Assembly (NCBI GenBank): GCA_021777835.1 | Contig: JAJYDC010000016.1 | Location: 1 to 64,000 of the forward strand | Reading direction: 5' to 3' | DNA: 64,000 nucleotides | Source: Bacteroidota bacterium | GTDB taxonomy: Bacteria; Bacteroidota; Ignavibacteria; Ignavibacteriales; Ignavibacteriaceae | Shown: positions 8,531 to 17,830 of the stretch, one piece after another | How positions within the stretch are numbered: the first letter of the stretch is position 1 | How the letters are laid out: each line of letters begins with the position of its first letter | Notes under the pieces: model-generated | Databases searched by the model: none | What the model was told of the DNA's origin: nothing | The model's input: the letters and a program-made list of their open reading frames with translations, nothing else | Program-made: the position numbers and the translations under genes

Positions 8531-9244
8531 ATGGCAACCCTACACAATGCAGTCTTTGGATCCGTTAACGGTAAAATAGGTAATGCAGTAGCTCGCAGTG
8601 TCCATGGCAAAGACTTTATATCCCACAGACCAAAAAAATACAAGAAAACAAAAAGCCCAAAAGCAATAATTGCCCGAAGTAAGTTCGCTACAAACGTCAA
8701 GTTTGCTAAACATATTAATTCGATTCCGGAGTTATCCCACGTATGGAAAAATGCTGATCTCAATGGATTTGATTCTTATCATCGATTGCTTAGCTGCAAC
8801 TATAAATATGTTACCGAAACTAGCCCTACAATCGATAATATTATATTACCACCGGCTGAAACCTATTACAATTATAATTTAGATATTACTGGAAAGGATC
8901 TCAATATTGGTTTCGAACCGGATGTATTCATTCAGAATGAGAAATATCTTACTTCCTTATCAATCTTTGCTGTTCTCCTCTTTAATGAGCCAATTAGAAA
9001 AAGAAAGAATAGCTTTATAATTAAGAATGCGATCTTAAAAGATATTGATCTAAATGATAATGGCCTCAATAACGTAAATATCCCATTTGAAAAATCAATA
9101 TCCCAGTTAATTACTCAGTATAAAAATATGTTAGTTTATCTAGCCTTAATCTTCAACTCGGAAAATCCCAGCCAGATCTCTTGGCTCCCAATGGAGACAA
9201 AATCCATTAACCTAGAAGCCATAGCCAGCAGCGTAATTGAATAA
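8531..9244 (+). CDS. DUF6266-like protein of unknown function
   Basis: A 237-aa protein. Its N-terminal pattern (FGSVNGKIGNAVARSVHGKDFI, then a Lys-rich stretch and IARSKFATNVKFAKHI) follows the layout of Bacteroidetes DUF6266 proteins (G-x-SGKVGNVVG-x-x-x-KG...R-x-KF). This is from memory, not a database search. There is no signal peptide. The first 60 residues are strongly basic and the remainder is probably beta-rich. A perfect AAAAGGAG lies 8 bp before the ATG. The gene is solitary, with the 11-bp repeat array upstream and a hairpin downstream. Role unknown; the short, basic N-terminus could bind nucleic acid. Confidence 0.65.
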   Translation: MATLHNAVFGSVNGKIGNAVARSVHGKDFISHRPKKYKKTKSPKAIIARSKFATNVKFAKHINSIPELSHVWKNADLNGFDSYHRLLSCNYKYVTETSPTIDNIILPPAETYYNYNLDITGKDLNIGFEPDVFIQNEKYLTSLSIFAVLLFNEPIRKRKNSFIIKNAILKDIDLNDNGLNNVNIPFEKSISQLITQYKNMLVYLALIFNSENPSQISWLPMETKSINLEAIASSVIE

Positions 9245-9321
9245 TCATAAAGACTACCATTAAGGACACAAGTCTCTTTAAATCAGTGAAATATTTGTTT
9301 TTAGTACTGAAGTTATTGAAT

Positions 9322-9359
9322 CATAGAAGTATAAGAATAAGCTAGATTATTCTTCTATG
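9322..9359. terminator. Hairpin between convergent genes
   Basis: CATAGAAG...AGAATAA and TTATTCTTCTATG pair over 13 bp with a 6-nt bulge and a 6-nt loop, about 80 bp after the gene ending at 9244 and 80 bp before the end of the convergent gene at 9439. It is AT-rich and lacks an uninterrupted T-run, so termination is plausible rather than shown. Confidence 0.35.
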
Positions 9360-9438
9360 TAATTAAATACTTTTATAATTAAAATTGCTATTAGTAACTA
9401 TGCTTATTAATTAATATAAAGAGATAAATATATTTAGA

Positions 9439-10629
9439 TTAGGCAACTTTTCCTCTGCTCAGTACTTCCTTTTGAGCATAGTGTGAAATGATTTCCCCAT
9501 AACTATTGAAAAGTTTGTCAAAAACTTTTTTCCATGACTGCGTCTGAGCATATTGAAATGCCTGAACTGCCATCTGATCCATTAAAGTCGAATTTCCTAG
9601 GAGCATTTCAATCTTATTGGAGATATCAGAAGCATTCCTCGGCTCAGCTATTAATCCTGTAATCCCATCATTAATGATTCCGTAAGCACCGCCTTCTCTA
9701 ACACAAATTGGCGGTAAACCCGATGCCATTGCTTCTACAACAACATTTCCAAATGTTTCAGTAGTCGATGGAAATACAAAAATATCTGAGGAAGCATAAG
9801 TAGTCGCTAATTCTTTACTCGTCTGATAACCTAAAAATATAGCCTTAGGTATTGCTTTTTCTAAGTCTTCTCGTATTGGTCCGTCTCCTGCTATTACGAA
9901 TGCGACATCATTTCTTTTTGCTGTTAGTATCTTGTATACTTCAACGAAAGTCTGTAAATCTTTTTCCCAGACAAGTCGACCAGCAAAAAGCAAAGCTTTC
10001 TTACCGGTTATATTCAGTTTAATCTTCCAATCTGGGGATTTATACCTAGGATTAAAAATCTCGGTGTCTACTCCATGAGGGAGGAATTCAGTCTTATTCA
10101 AACTGTGGCTGCGAAGCTCATTTAATATAGGTAATGAAGGGACATAAACTGTTTCACACTTATTATAGATACTGCGAAAATAGTTCCAGCTAAATGATTC
10201 TAGTGATTTCACATAGTAATATTTAGCGTAACTAGCGAAGTGAGTATGATATGTTGCAACTACCGGAATCCTATGCTTTAATCCAAATTTCAATGCTGCA
10301 TAGCCTAAAGGACATGGGCTATTTATATGAATAATATCCGGACTAAACTCTAGTAACTTATTCTCAAATATTTTTTGACCAAAATAAGGAAGTCTATATT
10401 CCTTATAGAATGGAACTGTAACAGAGGGAACCTTAAACATCAAAGTCGGTTGTTCTTCTTTATCAGGAATAATAGGAGAGACGAATATATTCTCAATATT
10501 CCGATTATTCAATTCTTCAATCAGTTTATACAATACTCGTGTTACTCCATCAATACCGGGACGCATTGAGCCTGCGAAATAAGCTACTTTATATTTAGAT
10601 CCAATAGTATCATGAAAAAACAGTGACAT
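9439..10629 (-). CDS. Glycosyltransferase family 4 (GT-B, mannosyltransferase-like)
   Basis: A 396-aa GT-B glycosyltransferase. The N-terminal acceptor domain has the glycine-rich FAGSMRPGIDGVTRVLYKL, typical of alpha-mannosyltransferases acting on lipids. The C-terminal GT4 nucleotide-sugar domain shows LFAGRLVWEKDL and the E-x7-E motif region EAMASGLPPICVREGGAYGII. It is expected to transfer a sugar from a nucleotide donor to a lipid or glycan at the cytoplasmic membrane. It stands at the edge of the polysaccharide locus and is followed at 10755 by a metallophosphoesterase on the same strand. The exact donor and acceptor cannot be read from sequence. Confidence 0.88.
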   Translation of the reverse strand: MSLFFHDTIGSKYKVAYFAGSMRPGIDGVTRVLYKLIEELNNRNIENIFVSPIIPDKEEQPTLMFKVPSVTVPFYKEYRLPYFGQKIFENKLLEFSPDIIHINSPCPLGYAALKFGLKHRIPVVATYHTHFASYAKYYYVKSLESFSWNYFRSIYNKCETVYVPSLPILNELRSHSLNKTEFLPHGVDTEIFNPRYKSPDWKIKLNITGKKALLFAGRLVWEKDLQTFVEVYKILTAKRNDVAFVIAGDGPIREDLEKAIPKAIFLGYQTSKELATTYASSDIFVFPSTTETFGNVVVEAMASGLPPICVREGGAYGIINDGITGLIAEPRNASDISNKIEMLLGNSTLMDQMAVQAFQYAQTQSWKKVFDKLFNSYGEIISHYAQKEVLSRGKVA

Positions 10630-10754
10630 AATATTCCTTAAAATTCGTTTCTATATTAGTATTTCTGTCTGCTATGATATGCTTTACAGTTACATTATTA
10701 GTAATGATTATGATCAATGCCCTAATGAATTAGAATTTCTAATAAGAAGAATTA

Positions 10755-11711
10755 TTAGTTAGTAACTTCGGCTAATACTATACTCTTTTCAAGATCATTT
10801 TTTCTACCGGAAATTGAGCTGCTTATATCATTATATTCCTCAGGCATTCGCAAGTTGCGCGTCTCAACATCAATTATAGATGGCTCTATATCAATAAAAT
10901 TTAGAAAGAATTTACTTTGAAATTGACTCTTTATGCTTCCACCTGCATTCAAAAACCTTAACCCGCCACGATGATATTCTTTCATTTCATGATAATGCCC
11001 ATGCAGAACAAGATCTATATTGAACTGGTTGAATAAGTTAATCAATCTCTTCTTCTTTCTCAGTTTCATTGTCTGCTTTTCAATATTCTGCCAAAATCCG
11101 CCGAACGAACTATTATTCTTTCCTCTAATTTTCCCGAAGTGGTGATGTATCAAAACTATCTTTGTATGAACCTCATCTTTGAAGTTCTGCAATATTTCGG
11201 AAGTCTTAGCTAATTGCTCTACACTCACTGACCCATTAGATGCAAAGATATTTTTAGTTTTCGAATACTCGGCTATAGAATTGACACCTAATATTAAAAC
11301 ACCTTCAATAATTTTCGCGAAAGGGAAAATTGAATCCTCTGAAAAATAAACACAATTATCAAAAGCCTCAGCAAAGTAAGAATAGAATTCTCTTACTTTA
11401 TCATTAAAATTAACTGAGCTGCATTTTTCCGGAAAAGAAAAGATGTCCTCTGCGGTCTGTACGCCTCCAAAGATGTCGTGATTACCTATCACTAATGATA
11501 ATTTTCGTGAGTCAAGAATTCCTAAGTCTTCAAATAGATATCTTAAGATTAGAAAATCATTCTTCTCTGCATTGTCAGTTAAATCACCCGTTATAACTAT
11601 ATGATCTGCACTATTCTTTAGCGCATATTCTAGTAAATACTTAATTTTGCTATAATTTGAGTTCTTAAAGAAAGTAGTAAAATGAAGATCCGAAATGTGA
11701 ATGATTCTCAT
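10755..11711 (-). CDS. Calcineurin-like metallophosphoesterase
   Basis: A 318-aa protein with all metal-binding blocks of the calcineurin-like superfamily in order: ISDLHF (D-x-H), ITGDLTD (GD), IGNHDIFG (GNHD), IHHHFG (H) and LHGHYHE (GH-x-H). It should carry a dinuclear metal centre and hydrolyse phosphomono- or diesters. The substrate is unknown; cAMP, UDP-diacylglucosamine-like and Ser/Thr phosphate substrates are all found in the superfamily. It has no signal peptide, so it is cytoplasmic. It is co-oriented with the glycosyltransferase at 9439, 125 bp away. Confidence 0.88.
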   Translation of the reverse strand: MRIIHISDLHFTTFFKNSNYSKIKYLLEYALKNSADHIVITGDLTDNAEKNDFLILRYLFEDLGILDSRKLSLVIGNHDIFGGVQTAEDIFSFPEKCSSVNFNDKVREFYSYFAEAFDNCVYFSEDSIFPFAKIIEGVLILGVNSIAEYSKTKNIFASNGSVSVEQLAKTSEILQNFKDEVHTKIVLIHHHFGKIRGKNNSSFGGFWQNIEKQTMKLRKKKRLINLFNQFNIDLVLHGHYHEMKEYHRGGLRFLNAGGSIKSQFQSKFFLNFIDIEPSIIDVETRNLRMPEEYNDISSSISGRKNDLEKSIVLAEVTN

Positions 11712-11914
11712 ATTTTAACCAAAGTTTATGGGAAATTTATCTTTGCTCGAAAGATATTATTTTAGTATTACTAAATTGTAAATTGAAAATGAACAAATTA
11801 TTAATAGGAGTGACCCTAAAACTAATTGATTAATCTGGAATAGTTTTTGCCAGAATCCTTTGAATTTAACTAAAGGCTATATATTTTTTATTATTAAAAT
11901 CTTCTGAGAAAAAC

Positions 11915-12886
11915 ATGTTTGAATATTTTCCATTAAATACAATAAAGCTGTCAGATACTGAATGGGATAATTTTGTAGATTCATCTGATAACGGTACTAT
12001 GTTTCATAAACGACTATTTCTTTCTTATCACCCTAAAGGAAGATTCAATGACGCTTCCTTAGTTTTTAAGAAGAATAACCAATTGAGTGCATTATTCACA
12101 GCAGCAGTTGTTGAGCGAGAAGGGAAGAAAGTTCTCGTATCTCATTCGGGAGCTTCGTATGGGGGATTTATCTATAGGAGTGATCTAAATTTCCGGGAAG
12201 CTTTTGATTTAGTTGAATCTATAATTGATTATGCTGGTAAATTAAAATGCGATAGGATACAATTAACTCCTCCGCCTATTATTTATCAGTCGAAATATTC
12301 AAACTATATTGACTTTGCACTTGTGAAAAATGAGTTTAATTATTTGAAGCGTGATGTATCAAGTGTAGTCCAGCTTGATGTGCAAAAGGAAGACCTTTTT
12401 TCAACATATCGTGCTGAAGCACGTACGGCAGCTAAGAAAGCTATCAAGCAGGGAATTGAAATAGTTGAATGCGATCGTTTTGAAGAATATTATGAAATCT
12501 TAAAGACCAATTTAAAGATGCGCCATAACGTTAATCCTACTCACTCACTAGATGAAATTCTTAAGCTAAAAAAACTCTTTCCAGCAAAGATAAGATTATG
12601 GGGAGCTTTTAAGGGTGATAAGTTAATTGCTGGCGTATGTAATTTCTCGGCTAACCCGAAAGTTGTTTTAGCTTTTTATATTAGCCATGATGAGAAATAC
12701 CAGGAATACCGCGCAGTGAATTTGCTTTTTTATGAAATAATGAATCGATATAGAGATGAAGGCTTTAAGTTTTTAGATTTTGGAATCTTTACGGTTAATA
12801 TGGAGCCTAATTGGGGACTCGCAAGATTTAAGGAAAATTTCGGAGCACGTGGAATTTTTAGAGATACATTTTACAAAGATATTTAA
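11915..12886 (+). CDS. FemAB/GNAT-fold acyl or aminoacyl transferase
   Basis: A 323-aa protein with the two-lobed GNAT/FemAB look. The C-terminal half contains RAEARTAAKKAIKQG, LKMRHNVNPTH, and a GNAT-like core around LWGAFKGDKLIAGVCNF...YEIMNRYRDEGFKFLDFGIF. Proteins of this type sit in surface-polysaccharide loci and transfer an acyl or amino-acid group to a sugar or peptide. It heads a three-gene run: its stop overlaps the ATG of the next glycosyltransferase by one base (TAATG). No signal peptide. The substrate cannot be deduced. Confidence 0.75.
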   Translation: MFEYFPLNTIKLSDTEWDNFVDSSDNGTMFHKRLFLSYHPKGRFNDASLVFKKNNQLSALFTAAVVEREGKKVLVSHSGASYGGFIYRSDLNFREAFDLVESIIDYAGKLKCDRIQLTPPPIIYQSKYSNYIDFALVKNEFNYLKRDVSSVVQLDVQKEDLFSTYRAEARTAAKKAIKQGIEIVECDRFEEYYEILKTNLKMRHNVNPTHSLDEILKLKKLFPAKIRLWGAFKGDKLIAGVCNFSANPKVVLAFYISHDEKYQEYRAVNLLFYEIMNRYRDEGFKFLDFGIFTVNMEPNWGLARFKENFGARGIFRDTFYKDI

Positions 12887-13962
12887 TGCTAAAAATTTTA
12901 CATCTTGCACCACAGAATTACGCGGGAGTTCCGTATGATTATTTCAAAATGCATTTATCAAGCGGAGATCAATCCCGTTTAATTACTTTCCATAGAAATC
13001 AACTTGATTTTCCTGAAGATGTTTGTCTTAATTTCCCTTTGCCCAATTTCCCTTTTGCTAAACTTTGGCGCAAAAAAAAAGTCAATGATCGAGAAAAGGA
13101 AATAAGCTTCCAAACACCTGAATTCAAACCAAAGAATATATTTGAGAAATATTATTTTGATCTCAACGATCATTTAAAAAGGGAAAAAATTTCTGCAGTA
13201 ATTAAAAAATATAATCTTGAGGAATATCAAATTATCCATTACGACGCTGGACTAGATTTCTTTAGGAATGCCTCACTTGCAAGAAGGTGGAAGCGTGAAG
13301 GAAAGAAAATCGTTTGTTGTTATTACGGAAGCGATTTACGTATCAGGGGAGTTATTAAAGAGCTAGATGAAATCTCAGATCTTAATATTACGTCTGAATA
13401 TGATCATCTCAGTATGAAAAATAATTTGAGTTATATATTTTATCCTTATGACCCCACTGAATTGCCTGATAAAAAGAATAATGAAAATAGAAATGTTACA
13501 ATCGTACATTCACCAACAAATAGAAAATATAAAGGAACTGATTTAATTATTTCAGTTATAGAACGAATCAAAAAGGAAAGAGAAATTTCTTTTATTCTTA
13601 TAGAAAACACTGCAAGAAGGGAATTACTTGAAGTTAAAAGCAGATGTGATATTTCAATTGATCAGGTTGGAGGGACTATGGGTGGCACAGGATATGGTAA
13701 AGCAGGACTGGAAACATTGGCAATGGGGATCCCTACTATAACGAATATGAATGATGATTATGCTGAATGGTTGCCTGAGAATCCTTTTATAATTGCAAAT
13801 AATGCAGATGAATTATACAAAAAATTGAATGTTTTAATAGATGATAAAAATTATCGAGAAAATTTAGGAGAAGCTGGAAAATCCTGGGTAAGAAAATATC
13901 ATGGTTACGAAAATGTAAATGAAAAGCTTAGGGAATTGTACAAACTTAGAAATATAATTTGA
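12886..13962 (+). CDS. Glycosyltransferase (GT-B fold)
   Basis: A 358-aa protein. The N-terminus reads LKILHLAPQNYAGVPYDYFK. The C-terminal domain has the donor-site features HSPTNRKYKGTDLII and GKAGLETLAMGIPTITNMNDDYAEWL, where the glutamate binds the nucleotide-sugar in GT4-like enzymes. This places it among GT-B glycosyltransferases, more divergent than the genes at 9439 and 15366. It overlaps the transferase before it by one base and the flippase after it by one base (TGATG), so the three are almost certainly co-translated. Its likely role is assembly of the exported repeat unit. Confidence 0.8.
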   Translation: MLKILHLAPQNYAGVPYDYFKMHLSSGDQSRLITFHRNQLDFPEDVCLNFPLPNFPFAKLWRKKKVNDREKEISFQTPEFKPKNIFEKYYFDLNDHLKREKISAVIKKYNLEEYQIIHYDAGLDFFRNASLARRWKREGKKIVCCYYGSDLRIRGVIKELDEISDLNITSEYDHLSMKNNLSYIFYPYDPTELPDKKNNENRNVTIVHSPTNRKYKGTDLIISVIERIKKEREISFILIENTARRELLEVKSRCDISIDQVGGTMGGTGYGKAGLETLAMGIPTITNMNDDYAEWLPENPFIIANNADELYKKLNVLIDDKNYRENLGEAGKSWVRKYHGYENVNEKLRELYKLRNII

Positions 13963-15386
13963 TGCAACAGATAAGAAGTCTGTCTAAATCAACGATTTGG
14001 TATAGCCTTGGAAATTTTTTTGTAAGGTCTATTAGCTTTTTGTTACTACCCCTCTATTCTAACTTAATTTCAACAAAAGAATTTGGCGATTATTCTCTTC
14101 TAATGTCAATTTATACTATAGCTTCTGTGTTATATCAATTTGGCTTGCCTGCTGCTTTTAGCAAATTCTATTTAGAGGCAGAATCAGATCAGAAAAGAGC
14201 AAAAATATTTTCTACAGTGATTAATTCTACTCTTCTATTCGGGATTTTAATTTCATCAATCATTATAATTTTTTCGGGCAAGATTTCATTAATTATCTTA
14301 AAATCGAGCGATTCCTTTGGCTTAGTCAGTCTAACCTTTATAACTCTACTAGTAGATACTGTTGCCTATTTTAGTCTGCATTTATTGAAAACTCAGGAGA
14401 ATTCTAAAAAGGTTGTTCTTTTGTCTTCGGTTGCAGCTATCTCAAACTTGATCCTGAATGTAATTTTTGTATATCTATTGAAACAAGGTATTGAAGGAAT
14501 TTTTTATGCGCAAATTATTTCTTCAATAGTATTAGTAATATCAATGATTCCTAATATCAAATCTGAATACTCATTAAGCATTGAATCAAAAATTCTTAAA
14601 ATAATGATAAGGTTTTCAATCCCACTTATTATATCAGGACTATTCTCTTCGGCAATAGATGTCAGTGATCGATTTCTTATAAATAATTATTTAGGCAAGA
14701 ATGTAGTAGGTATATATAGCTTTTCATACAGGATTGCCATGATCATGAACGTTTTCGTGATTTCATATAGAACCGCTTGGGTACCTTATGCTCTAAATGT
14801 TTATTCCACTGGAAAGTATCAAGAAATATTTGGCAAAACTCTTCTTAAACTGATTTTCGCAGGTGGATTCATAATATTATTAGTGACATTTTTTACCGGC
14901 TATCTATTTGACTTACGTATACTTGGGATAACATTTTTGAATCATCAGTATCTTCCGGGCTTGTTGATACTGCCATTCATACTTCTCGGTTATTTTTTCA
15001 ACGGATTAGCATCTTTCTATTCTATTTATCCGCTGGTCTCAAATAAAACTTATCACTTTCCAATTGCGGATGGGATAGGGTTTGCGCTGAATCTAATATT
15101 GAATTTAATCCTAATTCCTCATTATGGGATAATAGGTGCTGCAATAGCAACTACTATCGCATTTGCTTCGTCGGCGTTTTATTTATATTTAATTTCTGTA
15201 GGCCAACTTAAATTCAATTATAATATTAAACAATTATTAGCGTTGGTTTCAATGTTGACTCTATTCTTACTGGGGGGTATTTTATTTAATAATATTTATT
15301 TTAACATAATACTTAGCAGTCTTTTCTTTATTATAGCAGTTAAATTGACAGGAACTAGACTTAATTCAATTTTCATTTTTCGCTAA
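13962..15386 (+). CDS. Polysaccharide flippase (Wzx-like, MOP superfamily)
   Basis: A 474-aa membrane protein with about twelve to fourteen hydrophobic helices and the MOP-family start IRSLSKSTIWYSLGNFFVRSI. It also shows the internal signature VSDRFLINNYLGKNVVGIYSFSYRIA, typical of O-antigen/teichoic-acid translocases. It probably flips undecaprenyl-linked oligosaccharides to the periplasmic face. I start it at the ATG at 13962, which overlaps the preceding stop as TGATG, rather than at a TTG one codon upstream. Its 3' end overlaps the convergent glycosyltransferase at 15366 by 21 bp. Confidence 0.9.
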   Translation: MQQIRSLSKSTIWYSLGNFFVRSISFLLLPLYSNLISTKEFGDYSLLMSIYTIASVLYQFGLPAAFSKFYLEAESDQKRAKIFSTVINSTLLFGILISSIIIIFSGKISLIILKSSDSFGLVSLTFITLLVDTVAYFSLHLLKTQENSKKVVLLSSVAAISNLILNVIFVYLLKQGIEGIFYAQIISSIVLVISMIPNIKSEYSLSIESKILKIMIRFSIPLIISGLFSSAIDVSDRFLINNYLGKNVVGIYSFSYRIAMIMNVFVISYRTAWVPYALNVYSTGKYQEIFGKTLLKLIFAGGFIILLVTFFTGYLFDLRILGITFLNHQYLPGLLILPFILLGYFFNGLASFYSIYPLVSNKTYHFPIADGIGFALNLILNLILIPHYGIIGAAIATTIAFASSAFYLYLISVGQLKFNYNIKQLLALVSMLTLFLLGGILFNNIYFNIILSSLFFIIAVKLTGTRLNSIFIFR

Positions 15387-16508
15387 CGAATTAACTAGTT
15401 TGATTAATTTTAATGATTCCTCTTCCCAATTCTTTCCATTTTCAATCTGTTTTCGTGCGTTAATAGAATGAGAATAAAGCAAGCTCTTATCAAGAATATA
15501 TTTTTCAACACAGCTTATAATAATATTCTGATTCGATGGATCAACGAGGAATCCTGGAATGTTTTCTCCAAATTCTTTCCGGATAGGTTTTATATCGGTG
15601 AATATAATTGGTTTTCCGCAAGCCATATATTCGAAAATTTTTATTGGGAGTGAGTTTTTATAAATAAAATTTCTGATTCTTAGGTCAAAACAAATATCTA
15701 CATTTTGAAGATGTTTTGAAATATCATCATAATTTGACCATCCAACTTTAGTTATAGATATCGTTTTATTGCTTTTCAGCAATTCATTAAAGTAGTTCTC
15801 CTCATCAATACGTTCAAATTTCCCAACAATTTTTAATGTAATATTTAAGGATTGATATTTCTCCTTAATTTTCTTTGTAACTTCAAGTAAAGTTAATATC
15901 CCTCTTTGAAAGTTAATCAGACCGGCATAGCAAAGTGTCAAATCGGTCCCATTAAATTGCGGCTTTGAATAATTAAAAAAACGCAATATTGGATAATAGC
16001 CTATCACTGTTTTATTAGTAACCGGTGCTATAAAATCGTATCTCCTTTTTTTTGTCAGTTCCCCTAGGATCAGATTATCACATAAGTTAGCAGCAACTAA
16101 ATTAAATATGAAGTATAAGAAATAATAAAAATATTTTTTAACACCTATAATTTTTGCAACTAAGTTTTCCGGGTACCACTCAGTTATATCCAAAACAATT
16201 TTACTTTTCGGTTGCGAAATCTTAAACTTGTACGCAGAAAAGACAGGTAATGGTTCGCAACAAATAATAATGGAAGGATTTGAAATATGAAGTAAATTGT
16301 AAAAACTTGAAATTTTTTTCTTCTTAGCAAAAAGAGAACCATTGAAACCAGTTATAGAGATACCATTTTTAATTTCATTAATTTCTTGGGTGGAGCAGAT
16401 TATATCAACACTATAACCTGATTCAATTAAACTCATACCGAATTTGAAGAAAATCCTTTCGTCAAGCGGGAGATGTCCTGAGGTTACAATCGCAATTTTT
16501 GTTTTCAT
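15366..16508 (-). CDS. Glycosyltransferase family 4
   Basis: A 380-aa GT4-type enzyme. MKTKIAIVTSGHLPLDERIF at the N-terminus, a Rossmann-like acceptor domain, and a donor domain with LCYAGLINFQRGI and IKIFEYMACGKPIIFTDIKPI are visible. The ATG at 16508 is preferred because the open frame upstream to 16589 encodes a hydrophobic, family-atypical extension. It converges with the flippase gene and overlaps its end by 21 bp, so transcription of the two may interfere. Likely a hexosyltransferase of the local surface polysaccharide. Confidence 0.85.
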   Translation of the reverse strand: MKTKIAIVTSGHLPLDERIFFKFGMSLIESGYSVDIICSTQEINEIKNGISITGFNGSLFAKKKKISSFYNLLHISNPSIIICCEPLPVFSAYKFKISQPKSKIVLDITEWYPENLVAKIIGVKKYFYYFLYFIFNLVAANLCDNLILGELTKKRRYDFIAPVTNKTVIGYYPILRFFNYSKPQFNGTDLTLCYAGLINFQRGILTLLEVTKKIKEKYQSLNITLKIVGKFERIDEENYFNELLKSNKTISITKVGWSNYDDISKHLQNVDICFDLRIRNFIYKNSLPIKIFEYMACGKPIIFTDIKPIRKEFGENIPGFLVDPSNQNIIISCVEKYILDKSLLYSHSINARKQIENGKNWEEESLKLIKLVNSLAKNEN

Positions 16509-16664
16509 TGAATTAGAGTTTAGTAAACGCTCTATCAAAATAAAAAGGACTTCGGTATAAACAAAATAAACTTCAAAATATTTTATCACTATTATAAAAT
16601 ATTCGAAAAAGGCTCAGTCAAATAACAATAATAATATTGTATTAAAAGTGCTCAATTATCGCTG

Positions 16665-17807
16665 CTATAAAGAAGTCCCTACTTTTATTCTCATATTCAG
16701 AAAAGCTGAAATTGAATTAAATTTGCCTTTACTATCTCTTGAGAATATAATTGAAGGGCCAATGGCAAATGTACTAGTCGCCCAACTTTCTCCAATTTTT
16801 TGAACCATAAGATTTACAAAGTACTCTGGTTGCCTTACATCGCTCGCCGGCATTGCATCAATGCTAATATCAAAAGTGCTCCCTACTAATGATAACTCTC
16901 TTCCCGTAAATCCAATATGGATTTCGCTTAAATATTTAGCAACATAGAATTTAGCTCTAGTTGAACCTAGAACACTTATTGGGTATCTGAATTCCCATCC
17001 ATAATAATTGCCTTGTAAAATCTTCGACTTGAAATTGAGCGAATCAACGTTGTTGCGATTAAAATAATTTAATTCCGAATCACTAGGTTTGGTTAGAATA
17101 TGTTGATAATTTAATTCAAAGAAATTGCCTAGCGGTATCGTATACCCAACCTGATAACCATTGGTAATATATATATTATTATAGCTATAGCTATTTCTAC
17201 TGTCTGTTAATGCATCTATGTGGTTTATAATTCCTATATAAAATCCAATTAAGTGAATATTTGCTTCAACAAAGTTAGTCTCTAGCGGGAATGAATAAGG
17301 AGTCCCTACACCAATTGATAGTCCTAAATTTCCTTTTATCGGAATGCCAAATCTTTCGCCGCCAAATAGCTGGAGGAATGGATTTATATAGTTTAGAGTA
17401 GAAGTAATTTGGTAAAGAGTAGGAGGCGTAAGAATTTTTTTAGTAGGAAATTTACTTATAACTCTCGTAAACACACTTCCAAAATTAATTTGTTCTTCAA
17501 GATTTATCTTGAAAGGGTATGAAATGATATTGGCTCTTGTCTCTGGTTTGAAAGATAAAAAGGGATACAAAACACCTTTAATCAATACAGTTTGATTGCT
17601 TTGATCTCGAAGATCAACAATTATTTCAGCTTTTGGATCCTGAGGGTCAATATATACTTCTTTTTGAATTGTTATAAACAGACTATCGTTCAACGGTTCC
17701 ATTTGATAATAAGAAATTTTCTCTATAGGTTCATTCTGAGCAAATAACATATTAAAAGAAGTCGTCAAAAATAAAAGTAACAACAAAGATTCAAATTTAA
17801 TTTTCAT
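16665..17807 (-). CDS. Unknown outer-membrane beta-barrel-like protein
   Basis: A 380-aa exported protein with a signal peptide (about 1-23, ending LFAQ). After a short N-terminal globular region it shows many alternating hydrophobic/polar segments rich in Tyr, Phe and Gly (for example NLGLSIGVGTPYSF, GYQVGYTIPLGNFFELNYQH, GNYYGWEFRYPI). It ends in an aromatic/hydrophobic strand SISAFLNMRIKVG. This is what an outer-membrane beta-barrel looks like, but no family is recognised. It lies 23 bp after the gene ending at 17831 and is the last of three co-directional genes that probably act together at the envelope. Confidence 0.6.
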   Translation of the reverse strand: MKIKFESLLLLLFLTTSFNMLFAQNEPIEKISYYQMEPLNDSLFITIQKEVYIDPQDPKAEIIVDLRDQSNQTVLIKGVLYPFLSFKPETRANIISYPFKINLEEQINFGSVFTRVISKFPTKKILTPPTLYQITSTLNYINPFLQLFGGERFGIPIKGNLGLSIGVGTPYSFPLETNFVEANIHLIGFYIGIINHIDALTDSRNSYSYNNIYITNGYQVGYTIPLGNFFELNYQHILTKPSDSELNYFNRNNVDSLNFKSKILQGNYYGWEFRYPISVLGSTRAKFYVAKYLSEIHIGFTGRELSLVGSTFDISIDAMPASDVRQPEYFVNLMVQKIGESWATSTFAIGPSIIFSRDSKGKFNSISAFLNMRIKVGTSL

Positions 17808-17830
17808 GGGAAATTGTCTCTTGTTCTGAA

